From contig NZ_CP150452.1 in assembly GCF_051307045.1 (NCBI RefSeq), positions 620,001 to 684,000 on the forward strand: DNA of 64,000 bases, read 5' to 3'. This document shows positions 16,246-24,678 of this stretch, one piece after another (position 1 is the stretch's first letter; every line of letters begins with the position of its first letter). The position numbers and the translations under genes are program-made. A model generated the notes under the pieces. It worked only from the letters and a program-made list of their open reading frames with translations. It did no database searches and was not told where the DNA came from. Origin of the DNA: Dryocola sp031988645 (GTDB lineage: Bacteria; Pseudomonadota; Gammaproteobacteria; Enterobacterales; Enterobacteriaceae).

Positions 16246-17253
16246 ATGAGCACCGTTACCCTTGCCCTGGTTGCACAGCGCGCCTGCGTTTCGACGGCTA
16301 CCGTCTCGATGGTTCTGCGCAATCGCGGCCGTATATCCGCCGCAACCCGTCAGCGCGTGCTTGCGGCGCTGGACGAGCTGGGTTACGTCTACAACCAGAC
16401 CGCAGCTAACCTGCGCAACCGCACCAGCAACCAGGTCGGTCTGCTGCTGCATGACATCACCAACCCTTTTTACGGCGAGATGACGGCGGGGCTGAGTCAG
16501 GAAATGGAGCGCCACGATCTGCTGCTGTTCCTGGCGAACAGCGAAGAGTCCGGCGAGCGGCAGCAAAAGTTCGTTGATTCCCTGATGCGCAATAATGCCT
16601 GCGGCATGGTGCTGTGCGCCGCGCGTGAAACGCCGCCGCTGTTTTTTGAAACGCTCAGGCGGCGCAACATTCCGGCAATAATGGTGGTGCGCCCGCTGGA
16701 TGACGTAGATTTTGACTTTGTAGGTACGGATAACTTTCTCGGCACGCAGCTGGCAACGCAGCATCTGCTGCGGCTCGGGCATCGCCATATCGCTTTTATC
16801 GGCGGCAGCGAAAACTCCATTACCCGGGCACAGCGCATCGGCGGCTACAGCAGCAAGCTGCTGGAAAACCGCATTCGGCCTGACAGCGAGTGGGTGGTTT
16901 CTTCGGCGGCCAGCCAAAGTGACGGCGCCCGGGTCGCCGAGACGCTGTTTCAGCGCTATCCGGAAATCACTGCGGCAGTGTGCTACCAGGATATTGTGGC
17001 GCTTGGCGTTATGCAGGCCCTGCGCAAAATGGGGCGTGCGCCGGGCAAGGATTTTGCGCTGGTAGGCTTTGACGATGTGACCGAGGCCGCGCTGGTGCAG
17101 CCCGCGCTGACGACGGTTTCGGTCGCCGCGAAGGAAATCGGTCGCAAAGCGGGAGAGCTGTTATTTAGCCGTATTCAGGGCAACGACGAGCCGCCGCAGC
17201 GCATTATTCTGCCGCCAACGCTCGTGGTGCGCGAATCGTGCGGCTTTCAGTAA
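16246..17253 (+). CDS. LacI/GalR-family regulator, MalI-like
   Basis: 335 residues. N-terminal LacI helix-turn-helix (ALVAQRACVSTATVSMVLRNRGRISAATRQRV, about residues 8-40, then the hinge region near NQTAANLRNR), then a periplasmic-binding-protein-like effector domain (GLLLHDITNPFYGEM, GHRHIAFIGG, RIGGYSSKLLENR, VGFDD). It resembles E. coli MalI more than LacI in the hinge and core. GGGGA precedes the ATG. It is divergent from the PTS operon and carries its own copy of the palindrome; the same palindrome before the cupin isomerase suggests one repressor for all three units. Inducer unknown, presumably the PTS sugar phosphate or a related sugar. Confidence 0.9.
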   Translation: MSTVTLALVAQRACVSTATVSMVLRNRGRISAATRQRVLAALDELGYVYNQTAANLRNRTSNQVGLLLHDITNPFYGEMTAGLSQEMERHDLLLFLANSEESGERQQKFVDSLMRNNACGMVLCAARETPPLFFETLRRRNIPAIMVVRPLDDVDFDFVGTDNFLGTQLATQHLLRLGHRHIAFIGGSENSITRAQRIGGYSSKLLENRIRPDSEWVVSSAASQSDGARVAETLFQRYPEITAAVCYQDIVALGVMQALRKMGRAPGKDFALVGFDDVTEAALVQPALTTVSVAAKEIGRKAGELLFSRIQGNDEPPQRIILPPTLVVRESCGFQ

Positions 17254-17403
17254 CCCCTTTTTTATTAGGTAAATAATGGCTTTTACTGATAACTGCGGCG
17301 GTTTGTCATAAATTTCTAATTATCGGTGTTTTCGGCTGGCGGCCTTTAGCGGGGCTGGTTAACCTGAGAATGTTTTATCAGCAAATTAATAAAGAGAGTG
17401 AAT

Positions 17404-18225
17404 ATGGACGCAGCACAGATCCGCGTCGCCATTGCGGGCGCGGGCGGTCGTATGGGACGACAACTTATTCAGGCCGCTTTACAGCTGGAAGGCGTGCAGC
17501 TTGGCGCGGCGCTTGAGCGTCCCGGCTCATCCCTGCTCGGCAGCGATGCGGGCGAGCTGGCGGGCGTGGCGAAAACCGGCGTAGCCGTTAGCGACAGCCT
17601 GGATAAAGTGGTGAACGATTTTGACGTGTTTATCGATTTCACCCGTCCGGAAGGCACGCTGAGCCATCTCGCATTCTGTCTTCAGCACGGCAAAGGTATG
17701 GTTATCGGCACCACAGGTTTTGACGATGCGGGCAAGCAGGCCATTCGCGAGGCCGCAGCCGAGATCCCGATCGTCTTTGCCGCCAACTTCAGCGTGGGCG
17801 TGAACGTTATGCTGAAGCTGCTGGAAAAAGCGGCCAAAGTGATGGGCGATTATACCGACATCGAGATTATCGAAGCCCACCACCGCCACAAAGTGGATGC
17901 GCCGTCCGGCACCGCGCTGGCGATGGGCGAAGCCATTGCGCAGGCGATGGATAAAGATTTAAAAGATTGCGCGGTCTATTCCCGCGAGGGCCATACCGGC
18001 GAGCGCGTGCCTGGAACCATTGGTTTCGCAACCGTTCGCGCCGGGGACATCGTGGGCGAGCATACCGCTATGTTCGCGGATATCGGCGAGCGCATCGAGA
18101 TCGGTCATAAGGCCTCAAGCCGTATGACCTTCGCAAACGGCGCCGTTCGTTCGGCTTTATGGCTAAGCCATAAGGAAAGCGGTCTTTTTGATATGCGCGA
18201 CGTGCTGGATCTCAACAATTTGTAA
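17404..18225 (+). CDS. dapB: 4-hydroxy-tetrahydrodipicolinate reductase
   Basis: NAD(P)H-dependent reductase of the lysine/diaminopimelate pathway. 273 residues from the ATG at 17404, the E. coli length; a GTG two codons upstream is possible but adds residues absent in E. coli. The dinucleotide fold GAGGRMGRQLI is at the N-terminus and the catalytic EAHHRHKVDAPSGTA segment near residues 157-171. It stands alone between the accessory block and carAB and is followed by a terminator. Confidence 0.97.
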   Translation: MDAAQIRVAIAGAGGRMGRQLIQAALQLEGVQLGAALERPGSSLLGSDAGELAGVAKTGVAVSDSLDKVVNDFDVFIDFTRPEGTLSHLAFCLQHGKGMVIGTTGFDDAGKQAIREAAAEIPIVFAANFSVGVNVMLKLLEKAAKVMGDYTDIEIIEAHHRHKVDAPSGTALAMGEAIAQAMDKDLKDCAVYSREGHTGERVPGTIGFATVRAGDIVGEHTAMFADIGERIEIGHKASSRMTFANGAVRSALWLSHKESGLFDMRDVLDLNNL

Positions 18226-18277
18226 ACCTTATTACCCATCGTGATGTGGTTATTGCAATCATAATGCTTTGATTGAC

Positions 18278-18302
18278 AGGGCAATAATTTATTGCCCTTT
18301 TT
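18278..18302 (+). terminator. Terminator after dapB
   Basis: AGGGCAATAA and TTATTGCCCT form a 10-bp stem with a one-base centre, followed by five T. Confidence 0.85.
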
Positions 18303-18387
18303 ATTTTTCGGATTATCTAAATACTTTATCCTCAAGCCTCTATAAATCTAACTTTTCCTCTTATTTTATGTTGTCGTAACGTTAATT

Positions 18388-18403
18388 TTGACCATCTGGT
18401 CCA
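18388..18403. promoter_or_regulatory. RutR site upstream of carAB
   Basis: TTGACCATCTGGTCCA fits the RutR consensus TTGACCAnnTGGTCAA at 13 of 14 fixed positions. RutR, the uracil/thymine-responsive regulator, is known to act upstream of the distal carAB promoter in E. coli; the site keeps that position here, about 280 bases before the start codon. Confidence 0.75.
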
Positions 18404-18443
18404 CTTTTACTGACGTCGCGGGACAAATATCTATTCTTCCTGC

Positions 18444-18459
18444 CTCGCAATCGATTACC
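18444..18459. promoter_or_regulatory. Possible PurR box upstream of carAB
   Basis: CTCGCAATCGATTACC partly matches the PurR palindrome (GCAAACGTTTGC core, 9 of 12). E. coli carAB is repressed by PurR from a site in this interval. The match is moderate, so this is a tentative call. Confidence 0.45.
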
Positions 18460-18634
18460 TGTGCTAAGTTAGCTGCTCGTTTTACCTGTCAATGCCGGTT
18501 TTTTTAACCAGAGCGGCAAAATACCTATAAAAAGTTCGTCTTAAGGTAGACTTTTAGCCAACTTGTCCTTAGAATGCCGCCGTTTGTCAAAAATCCGAAT
18601 GACAGGCTGTTTTGCATTTGATTCAGGCATGGGT

Positions 18635-18670
18635 TTTGAATTAATATGCGAATAAATTGAATGTTTATTC
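18635..18670. promoter_or_regulatory. Two ARG boxes at the proximal carAB promoter
   Basis: Two adjacent ARG-box-like palindromes (TTGAATTAATATGCGAAT and TTGAATGTTTATTC) lie directly before the carA ribosome binding site. In E. coli the arginine-bound ArgR hexamer represses promoter P2 from this place. The remaining part of the 459-base dapB-carA gap (18226-18684) holds the dapB terminator and the sites above and no gene. Confidence 0.7.
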
Positions 18671-18684
18671 CCCTGGAGGACGTT

Positions 18685-19833
18685 TTGATTAAGTCAGCAA
18701 TATTGGTTCTGGAAGACGGAACCCAATTCCACGGTCGGGCCATTGGGGCATCGGGTCAGGCAGTGGGGGAAGTCGTTTTCAACACTTCTATGACCGGTTA
18801 TCAAGAAATCCTCACTGATCCTTCCTACTCCCGCCAGATCGTCACTCTTACCTATCCTCATATCGGCAACGTCGGCACCAATTCCGCCGATGAAGAATCC
18901 TCCCAGGTACATGCGCAGGGCCTCGTCATTCGTGACCTGCCGCTGATTGCCAGCAACTACCGCAATACCGAGGACCTCTCTTCTTACTTAAAACGCCATA
19001 ACATCGTGGCGATTGCCGATATCGATACCCGTAAGCTGACCCGCCTGCTGCGCGAGAAGGGCGCCCAGAACGGCTGCATTATCGCGGGCGACAGCGTTGA
19101 CGCCGCGCTGGCGCTTGAGAAAGCGAAAGCCTTCCCGGGCCTGAACGGCATGGATCTGGCAAAAGAAGTCACCACCAAAGAATCCTACGCCTGGCAGCAG
19201 GGGAGCTGGACGCTTGAAGGCGAGCTGCCGGAAGCGGCAAAAGAAGAAGAGCTGCCTTTCCACGTGGTGGCCTATGACTACGGCGTGAAGCGCAACATTC
19301 TGCGCATGCTGGTTGACCGCGGCTGCCGCCTGACGATTGTCCCGGCGCAGACCTCAGCGCAGGAAGTGCTGAAAATGAATCCGGACGGCATCTTCCTGTC
19401 CAACGGCCCGGGCGATCCGGCCCCTTGTGACTACGCGATTAGCGCCATCAAATCTTTCCTCGAGACCGACGTGCCGGTATTCGGCATCTGCCTCGGCCAT
19501 CAGCTGCTGGCTTTAGCAAGCGGCGCGAAAACCGTGAAGATGAAGTTCGGCCACCACGGCGGCAACCATCCGGTTAAAGACTTAGACCGCGACTGCGTGA
19601 TGATTACCGCCCAGAACCACGGTTTTGCGGTGGAAGAAAGCACGCTTCCGGCGAACCTGCGCGTTACCCACAAGTCGCTGTTCGATGGCACCCTGCAGGG
19701 CATTCATCGTACCGACAAGCCGGCGTTCAGCTTCCAGGGGCACCCTGAAGCGAGCCCGGGCCCGCACGATGCCGCGCCGCTGTTCGACCACTTTATCGAC
19801 TTGATTAAGCACTACCGTTCTACCGCCAAATAA
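18685..19833 (+). CDS. carA: Carbamoyl phosphate synthase small subunit
   Basis: Glutaminase subunit that supplies ammonia to CarB for carbamoyl phosphate, the precursor of arginine and pyrimidines. 382 residues from a TTG start at 18685, as in E. coli; GGAGG is five bases upstream, and the ATG at 18661 would add eight residues with no counterpart. The N-terminal half is the CarA-specific domain; the class I amidotransferase triad is visible as the cysteine in GICLGHQLL and His/Glu in FQGHPEAS. carB follows after 16 bases. Confidence 0.97.
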   Translation: MIKSAILVLEDGTQFHGRAIGASGQAVGEVVFNTSMTGYQEILTDPSYSRQIVTLTYPHIGNVGTNSADEESSQVHAQGLVIRDLPLIASNYRNTEDLSSYLKRHNIVAIADIDTRKLTRLLREKGAQNGCIIAGDSVDAALALEKAKAFPGLNGMDLAKEVTTKESYAWQQGSWTLEGELPEAAKEEELPFHVVAYDYGVKRNILRMLVDRGCRLTIVPAQTSAQEVLKMNPDGIFLSNGPGDPAPCDYAISAIKSFLETDVPVFGICLGHQLLALASGAKTVKMKFGHHGGNHPVKDLDRDCVMITAQNHGFAVEESTLPANLRVTHKSLFDGTLQGIHRTDKPAFSFQGHPEASPGPHDAAPLFDHFIDLIKHYRSTAK

Positions 19834-19849
19834 TCAGGAGCCATAAAAA

Positions 19850-22800
19850 ATGCCAAAACGTACAGATATTAAAAGCATCCTGATCCTTGGTGCAGGCCCG
19901 ATTGTTATCGGCCAGGCTTGTGAGTTTGACTACTCCGGCGCGCAGGCGTGTAAGGCGCTGCGCGAAGAGGGCTACCGCGTCATCCTGGTGAACTCTAACC
20001 CGGCCACCATCATGACCGACCCGGAAATGGCCGATGCCACCTACATCGAGCCGATTCACTGGGAAGTGGTGCGTAAAATCATCGAAAAAGAGCGCCCGGA
20101 CGCGGTGCTGCCAACCATGGGCGGCCAGACGGCGCTGAACTGCGCGCTGGAGCTGGAGCGCCAGGGCGTGCTGGAAGAGTTCGGCGTCACCATGATTGGC
20201 GCGACGGCCCGACGCGATTGATAAAGCAGAAGATCGTCGTCGCTTCGACGTGGCGATGAAGAAAATCGGTCTGGATACCGCGCGTTCCGGCATCGCTCAC
20301 AACATGGAAGAGGCGCTGGCCGTTGCGGCCGACGTGGGCTATCCGTGCATCATCCGTCCTTCATTCACCATGGGCGGCACCGGCGGCGGCATCGCCTATA
20401 ACCGCGAAGAGTTCGAAGAAATCTGCGAGCGCGGTCTGGATCTTTCGCCGACCAAAGAGCTGCTGATTGACGAGTCGCTTATCGGCTGGAAAGAGTACGA
20501 GATGGAGGTGGTGCGCGATAAAAACGACAACTGCATCATCGTCTGCTCCATCGAAAACTTCGACCCGATGGGTATCCATACCGGCGACTCCATCACCGTC
20601 GCGCCGGCCCAGACGCTGACCGACAAAGAGTACCAAATCATGCGTAACGCCTCGATGGCGGTGCTGCGTGAAATCGGCGTAGAGACGGGCGGCTCCAACG
20701 TACAGTTCTCGGTCAACCCGAAAACCGGCCGCCTGATCGTTATCGAGATGAACCCGCGCGTATCGCGCTCTTCCGCGCTGGCCTCAAAGGCAACCGGCTT
20801 CCCGATTGCCAAAGTAGCGGCGAAGCTGGCGGTGGGTTATACCCTCGACGAGCTGATGAACGACATTACCGGTGGTAAAACGCCGGCCTCGTTCGAACCT
20901 TCTATCGACTACGTCGTAACGAAAATTCCTCGCTTTAACTTTGAGAAATTCGTCGGCGCCAACGACCGTCTGACCACCCAGATGAAATCCGTCGGCGAAG
21001 TCATGGCGATTGGCCGCACCCAGCAGGAATCTTTGCAAAAAGCGCTGCGCGGCCTGGAAGTGGGCGCCACGGGTCTTGATCCAAAAGTGAATCTGGACGA
21101 CCCGGAAGCGCTGACCAAAATCCGCCGCGAGCTGAAGGACGCCGGCGCCGAGCGTATCTGGTACGTCGCCGACGCGTTCCGTGCGGGCCTGTCCGTAGAC
21201 GGCGTCTTCAACCTGACCAATATCGACCGCTGGTTCCTGGTGCAGATTGAAGAGCTGGTGCGTCTGGAAGAGAAAGTCGAAGAAATCGGCATCACCGGCC
21301 TCGACCACGACTTCCTGCGCGTTCTTAAGCGTAAAGGTTTTGCCGATGCGCGCCTGGCGAAACTGGCCGGCGTTCGCGAATCCGAAATCCGCAAGCTGCG
21401 CGAACAGTACAAGCTGCACCCGGTTTACAAACGTGTCGATACCTGTGCGGCGGAGTTCTCCACCGACACCGCGTACATGTACTCCACCTATGAAGAAGAG
21501 TGCGAAGCTAACCCGAACAACGACCGCGATAAAATCATGGTGCTGGGCGGCGGGCCAAACCGTATCGGCCAGGGCATTGAGTTTGACTACTGCTGCGTGC
21601 ACGCATCGCTTGCGCTGCGCGAAGATGGTTATGAAACCATCATGGTTAACTGCAACCCGGAAACCGTTTCTACCGACTACGACACCTCAGACCGCCTGTA
21701 CTTCGAGCCGGTCACCTTCGAAGACGTGCTGGAAATCGTCCGCGTTGAGAAGCCAAAAGGCGTTATCGTGCAGTACGGCGGCCAGACTCCGCTGAAGCTG
21801 GCCCGCGAGCTGGAAGCCGCCGGCGTGCCGATTATCGGCACCAGCCCGGATGCGATTGACCGCGCCGAAGACCGCGAGCGTTTCCAGCATGCGGTTGACC
21901 GCCTGAAGCTGAAACAGCCAGCCAACGCCACCGTCACCGCCATCGAACAGGCCGTGGAGAAGGCTGCGCAAATCGGCTATCCGCTGGTGGTGCGTCCGTC
22001 CTACGTCCTGGGCGGCCGCGCGATGGAAATCGTCTATGACGAAGCGGACCTGCGTCGCTACTTCCAGACCGCGGTAAGCGTGTCTAACGATGCGCCAGTG
22101 CTGCTGGACCGTTTCCTGGACGATGCGGTGGAAGTGGACGTGGACGCCATCTGCGACGGCGAAACCGTGCTGATTGGCGGCATCATGGAACACATTGAGC
22201 AGGCGGGCGTGCACTCCGGCGACTCCGCGTGTTCTCTGCCGGCCTACACGCTAAGCCAGGAAATTCAGGACGTAATGCGCCAGCAGGTGCAGAAGCTGGC
22301 CTTCGAACTGCAGGTGCGCGGGTTGATGAACGTGCAGTTTGCGGTGAAGGATAACGAAGTCTACCTGATTGAAGTAAACCCACGTGCCGCGCGTACCGTG
22401 CCGTTTGTTTCGAAGGCTACCGGTATCCCGCTGGCGAAAGTGGCCGCGCGCGTGATGGTCGGCAAAACGCTGGTCGAGCAGGGCGTAACCAAAGAAATCA
22501 TCCCGCCTTACTACTCGGTGAAGGAAGTGGTGCTGCCGTTCAACAAGTTCCCGGGCGTTGACCCGCTGCTGGGGCCAGAGATGCGCTCTACCGGCGAGGT
22601 GATGGGCGTAGGCCGCACCTTCGCGGAAGCCTTCTCGAAGGCGATGCTCGGCAGCCAGTCCACCATGCGTAAGCCTGGCCGCGCGCTGCTCTCCGTGCGC
22701 GAAGGCGATAAAGAGCGCGTGGTGGATCTCGCCGCCAAGCTGCTTAAGCAGGGCTTCGAGCTGGACGCTACCCACGGTACGGCTATCGTGCTGGGTGAAG

Positions 22801-23075
22801 CGGGTATTAACCCGCGGCTGGTGAACAAGGTGCATGAAGGTCGTCCGCACATTCAGGACCGTATCAAGAATGGCGAGTACACCTATATCATCAACACCAC
22901 CGCCGGCCGCCAGGCGATTGAAGACTCCAAGCTGATTCGCCGCAGCGCGCTGCAGTATAAAGTGCATTACGACACCACGCTGAACGGCGGCTTTGCCACC
23001 GCGATGGCGCTGAACGCCGATGCCACCGAGAAGGTGATTTCCGTGCAGGAAATGCACGCGCAAATTGCAAAATAA
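19850..23075 (+). pseudogene. carB: Carbamoyl phosphate synthase large subunit, interrupted by one extra base
   Basis: Large subunit making carbamoyl phosphate from bicarbonate, ammonia and two ATP. The frame opening at 19850 stops at 20221 after about 119 correct residues (GVTMIGATA). An extra C at 20208-20210 (GGCCC where GGCC is expected) causes this; removing it gives [12 protein letters not shown] and an uninterrupted 1074-residue protein, the E. coli size (1073). Both ATP-grasp halves, the oligomerisation region and the C-terminal allosteric domain are otherwise intact and highly conserved. Loss would give arginine and uracil auxotrophy, so the shift is most likely a read error. Confidence 0.94.
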
Positions 23076-23095
23076 GCCCCCCGGCTTAATTTCTG

Positions 23096-23117
23096 AACCC
23101 GCTTCGGCGGGTTTTTT
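23096..23117 (+). terminator. Terminator after carAB
   Basis: AACCCGC-TTC-GGCGGGTT hairpin followed by a T run, 20 bases after the carB stop. Confidence 0.88.
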
Positions 23118-23199
23118 ATTGCCTTAACCACCAATATTGGCGGTTGTATCTTCGTTCCGTTAATTACATGTTACGGTAATACCTAAAAAGGAGTTTGTT

Positions 23200-23688
23200 G
23201 TGCAACGTTCAATGACTTTTCTGTCTCTGGCCCTGCTGCTGTCTGGCTGCGCGGAATTTTCTTCCTCGGTAACCAATACCATCGATGCGATGGGAATGAC
23301 GCCGGATTATGCAAAAGGATTACAGGACGACCTGACGCCGCAGAAAAAGCTAGCGGTGCCGGTGGTTAGCGTGGCGGATAAGGTGCCTGAGGGCAAGCTT
23401 GTTGAGAAATACGACAACGGCAATAAGAAGTTCGAAACCAACGTTAAAAACCGCTGCTTCAATGACTATCTGGATATCTACTATCCAAACGGACAGCTAA
23501 GAACCCACACGCCGCTGGTGGACTGTAAAGCGGAAGGGCTTTCTCAGGGCTACACGCAGGACGGCAAGCTGCGTACGACCATTACCTATAAAGGGAGCGT
23601 GGCGAACGGCGAAGCGAAAACCTACGATGCCAGCGGCAAGGTTGTGCAAACGGTGGTTTATAAAGACGGTTTTGCGCAGAAAAGTTAA
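23200..23688 (+). CDS. Putative lipoprotein with MORN/YwqK-like repeats
   Basis: 162-residue secreted lipoprotein. GTG start with AAGGAG six bases upstream. A short signal peptide ends in the lipobox LLSGC with Cys17 as the expected lipidated residue. The C-terminal half has repeats of the type G-K-L-x-x-x-Y-x-N-G (KLVEKYDNGNKKFET, YYPNGQLRTHT, GYTQDGKLRTTITYKG, YDASGKVVQTVVYKDG), as found in YwqK/MORN-like proteins. Function unknown. It occupies the place where E. coli has the cai-fix region, next to a second small lipoprotein. Confidence 0.82.
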   Translation: MQRSMTFLSLALLLSGCAEFSSSVTNTIDAMGMTPDYAKGLQDDLTPQKKLAVPVVSVADKVPEGKLVEKYDNGNKKFETNVKNRCFNDYLDIYYPNGQLRTHTPLVDCKAEGLSQGYTQDGKLRTTITYKGSVANGEAKTYDASGKVVQTVVYKDGFAQKS

Positions 23689-23810
23689 GCTGACCTCCTC
23701 GCCTGCGGCGGCCGGGCCTCAGAGAGTTCTGCATTTTCCACCGCAGCTGGAAGAGTCTGCTAAAGTTTTGAGTCAGGTAATGAAAAATGCTTACAAACAG
23801 GGAGAATAAA

Positions 23811-24044
23811 ATGCAAAACAAAATTCTGATGGCCTCCGTATTTGCCGCCGCGACGCTGTTTACCGTTGCCGGCTGTTCCTCTAACCAGGCGGTAAAAACG
23901 ACCGATGGCAAAACTATCGTCACCGACGGCAAGCCGCAGGTTGATGACGATACCGGCCTGGTCTCTTATAAAAACGCGGAAACCGGCCAGACCGAGCAAA
24001 TCAATCGCGATCAGGTTAAATCAATGGGCGAACTGGATAACTAA
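23811..24044 (+). CDS. YgdI/YgdR-family small lipoprotein
   Basis: 77-residue lipoprotein. The ATG at 23811 has AGGGAG just upstream; an earlier in-frame ATG at 23787 lacks this and would place charged residues before the signal. Lipobox VAGC with Cys22. The mature part (TTDGKTIVTDGKPQVDDDTG, then YKNAETGQTEQINRDQVKSM) matches the SH3-like fold of E. coli YgdI and YgdR. Function unknown; probably outer-membrane anchored. Confidence 0.87.
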   Translation: MQNKILMASVFAAATLFTVAGCSSNQAVKTTDGKTIVTDGKPQVDDDTGLVSYKNAETGQTEQINRDQVKSMGELDN

Positions 24045-24147
24045 TTCAGCTTCCCCTTTAGCCCGCCGGCAATATTGACTATTAGCCTGCTGAATTACTG
24101 ACTACACTCCTTTGGGAAAAGAAGGCAGTAAAACAACAGGCTAATTC

Positions 24148-24678
24148 ATGATCCTAATTATCTATGCGCATCCCTATCCGCAACACTCCCACGCCAACCG
24201 TAAAATGATCGAGCAGGCCACGTCGCTGCCCGGTGTGGAAGTCCGTTCGCTCTATGAACTTTATCCGGATTTCAATATTGATATCGCAGCGGAACAGCAA
24301 GCGCTCGGGCGCGCGGATCTCGTTATCTGGCAGCATCCGATGCAGTGGTACAGCATGCCGCCGCTGATGAAACTGTGGATAGATAAAGTCCTCGCCCACG
24401 GCTGGGCCTATGGCCGCGGCGGCACCGCGCTGCGCGATAAAAACGTTATGTGGGCGGTGACCACCGGCGGCGGAAAAGGCCATTTCGAACTGGGCGACCA
24501 TCCCGGCTTCGAGGTGCTGGGCCAGCCTTTGCAGGCGACGGCGCTTTACTGCGGCATGAAGTGGCTGCCGGCTTTCGCCATTCATTTCACCTTCGTGTGC
24601 GACGAGAATACGCTCGACGCGCAGGCAGGGCTTTATAAGCAGCGTTTGTCAGACTGGCTGGAGGCGAACCATGGATAG
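24148..24678 (+). CDS. kefF: KefC ancillary quinone oxidoreductase KefF
   Basis: Flavodoxin-like NAD(P)H:quinone oxidoreductase, 176 residues, needed for full KefC activity. Family segments: IIYAHPYPQHSHANRKM at the N-terminus, DLVIWQHPMQWYSMPPLMKLWID and TTGGGKGHF. It overlaps kefC by eight bases, so the two are co-translated. KefF sits at the cytoplasmic side of the membrane with KefC and helps protect cells from electrophiles such as methylglyoxal. Confidence 0.95.
   Translation: MILIIYAHPYPQHSHANRKMIEQATSLPGVEVRSLYELYPDFNIDIAAEQQALGRADLVIWQHPMQWYSMPPLMKLWIDKVLAHGWAYGRGGTALRDKNVMWAVTTGGGKGHFELGDHPGFEVLGQPLQATALYCGMKWLPAFAIHFTFVCDENTLDAQAGLYKQRLSDWLEANHG

Noticed and set aside
8948..17253. 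Accessory block as an integrative element
   Set aside because: No integrase, transposase, tRNA gene or flanking direct repeat was seen, and its GC content resembles the backbone.
19850..20221. Short 123-residue CarB-like protein as an independent gene
   Set aside because: It is the first part of carB up to the inserted base; the last residues ARRD are out of frame.
22251..23063. 270-codon minus-strand open frame opposite carB
   Set aside because: Shadow of carB, no recognisable protein features.
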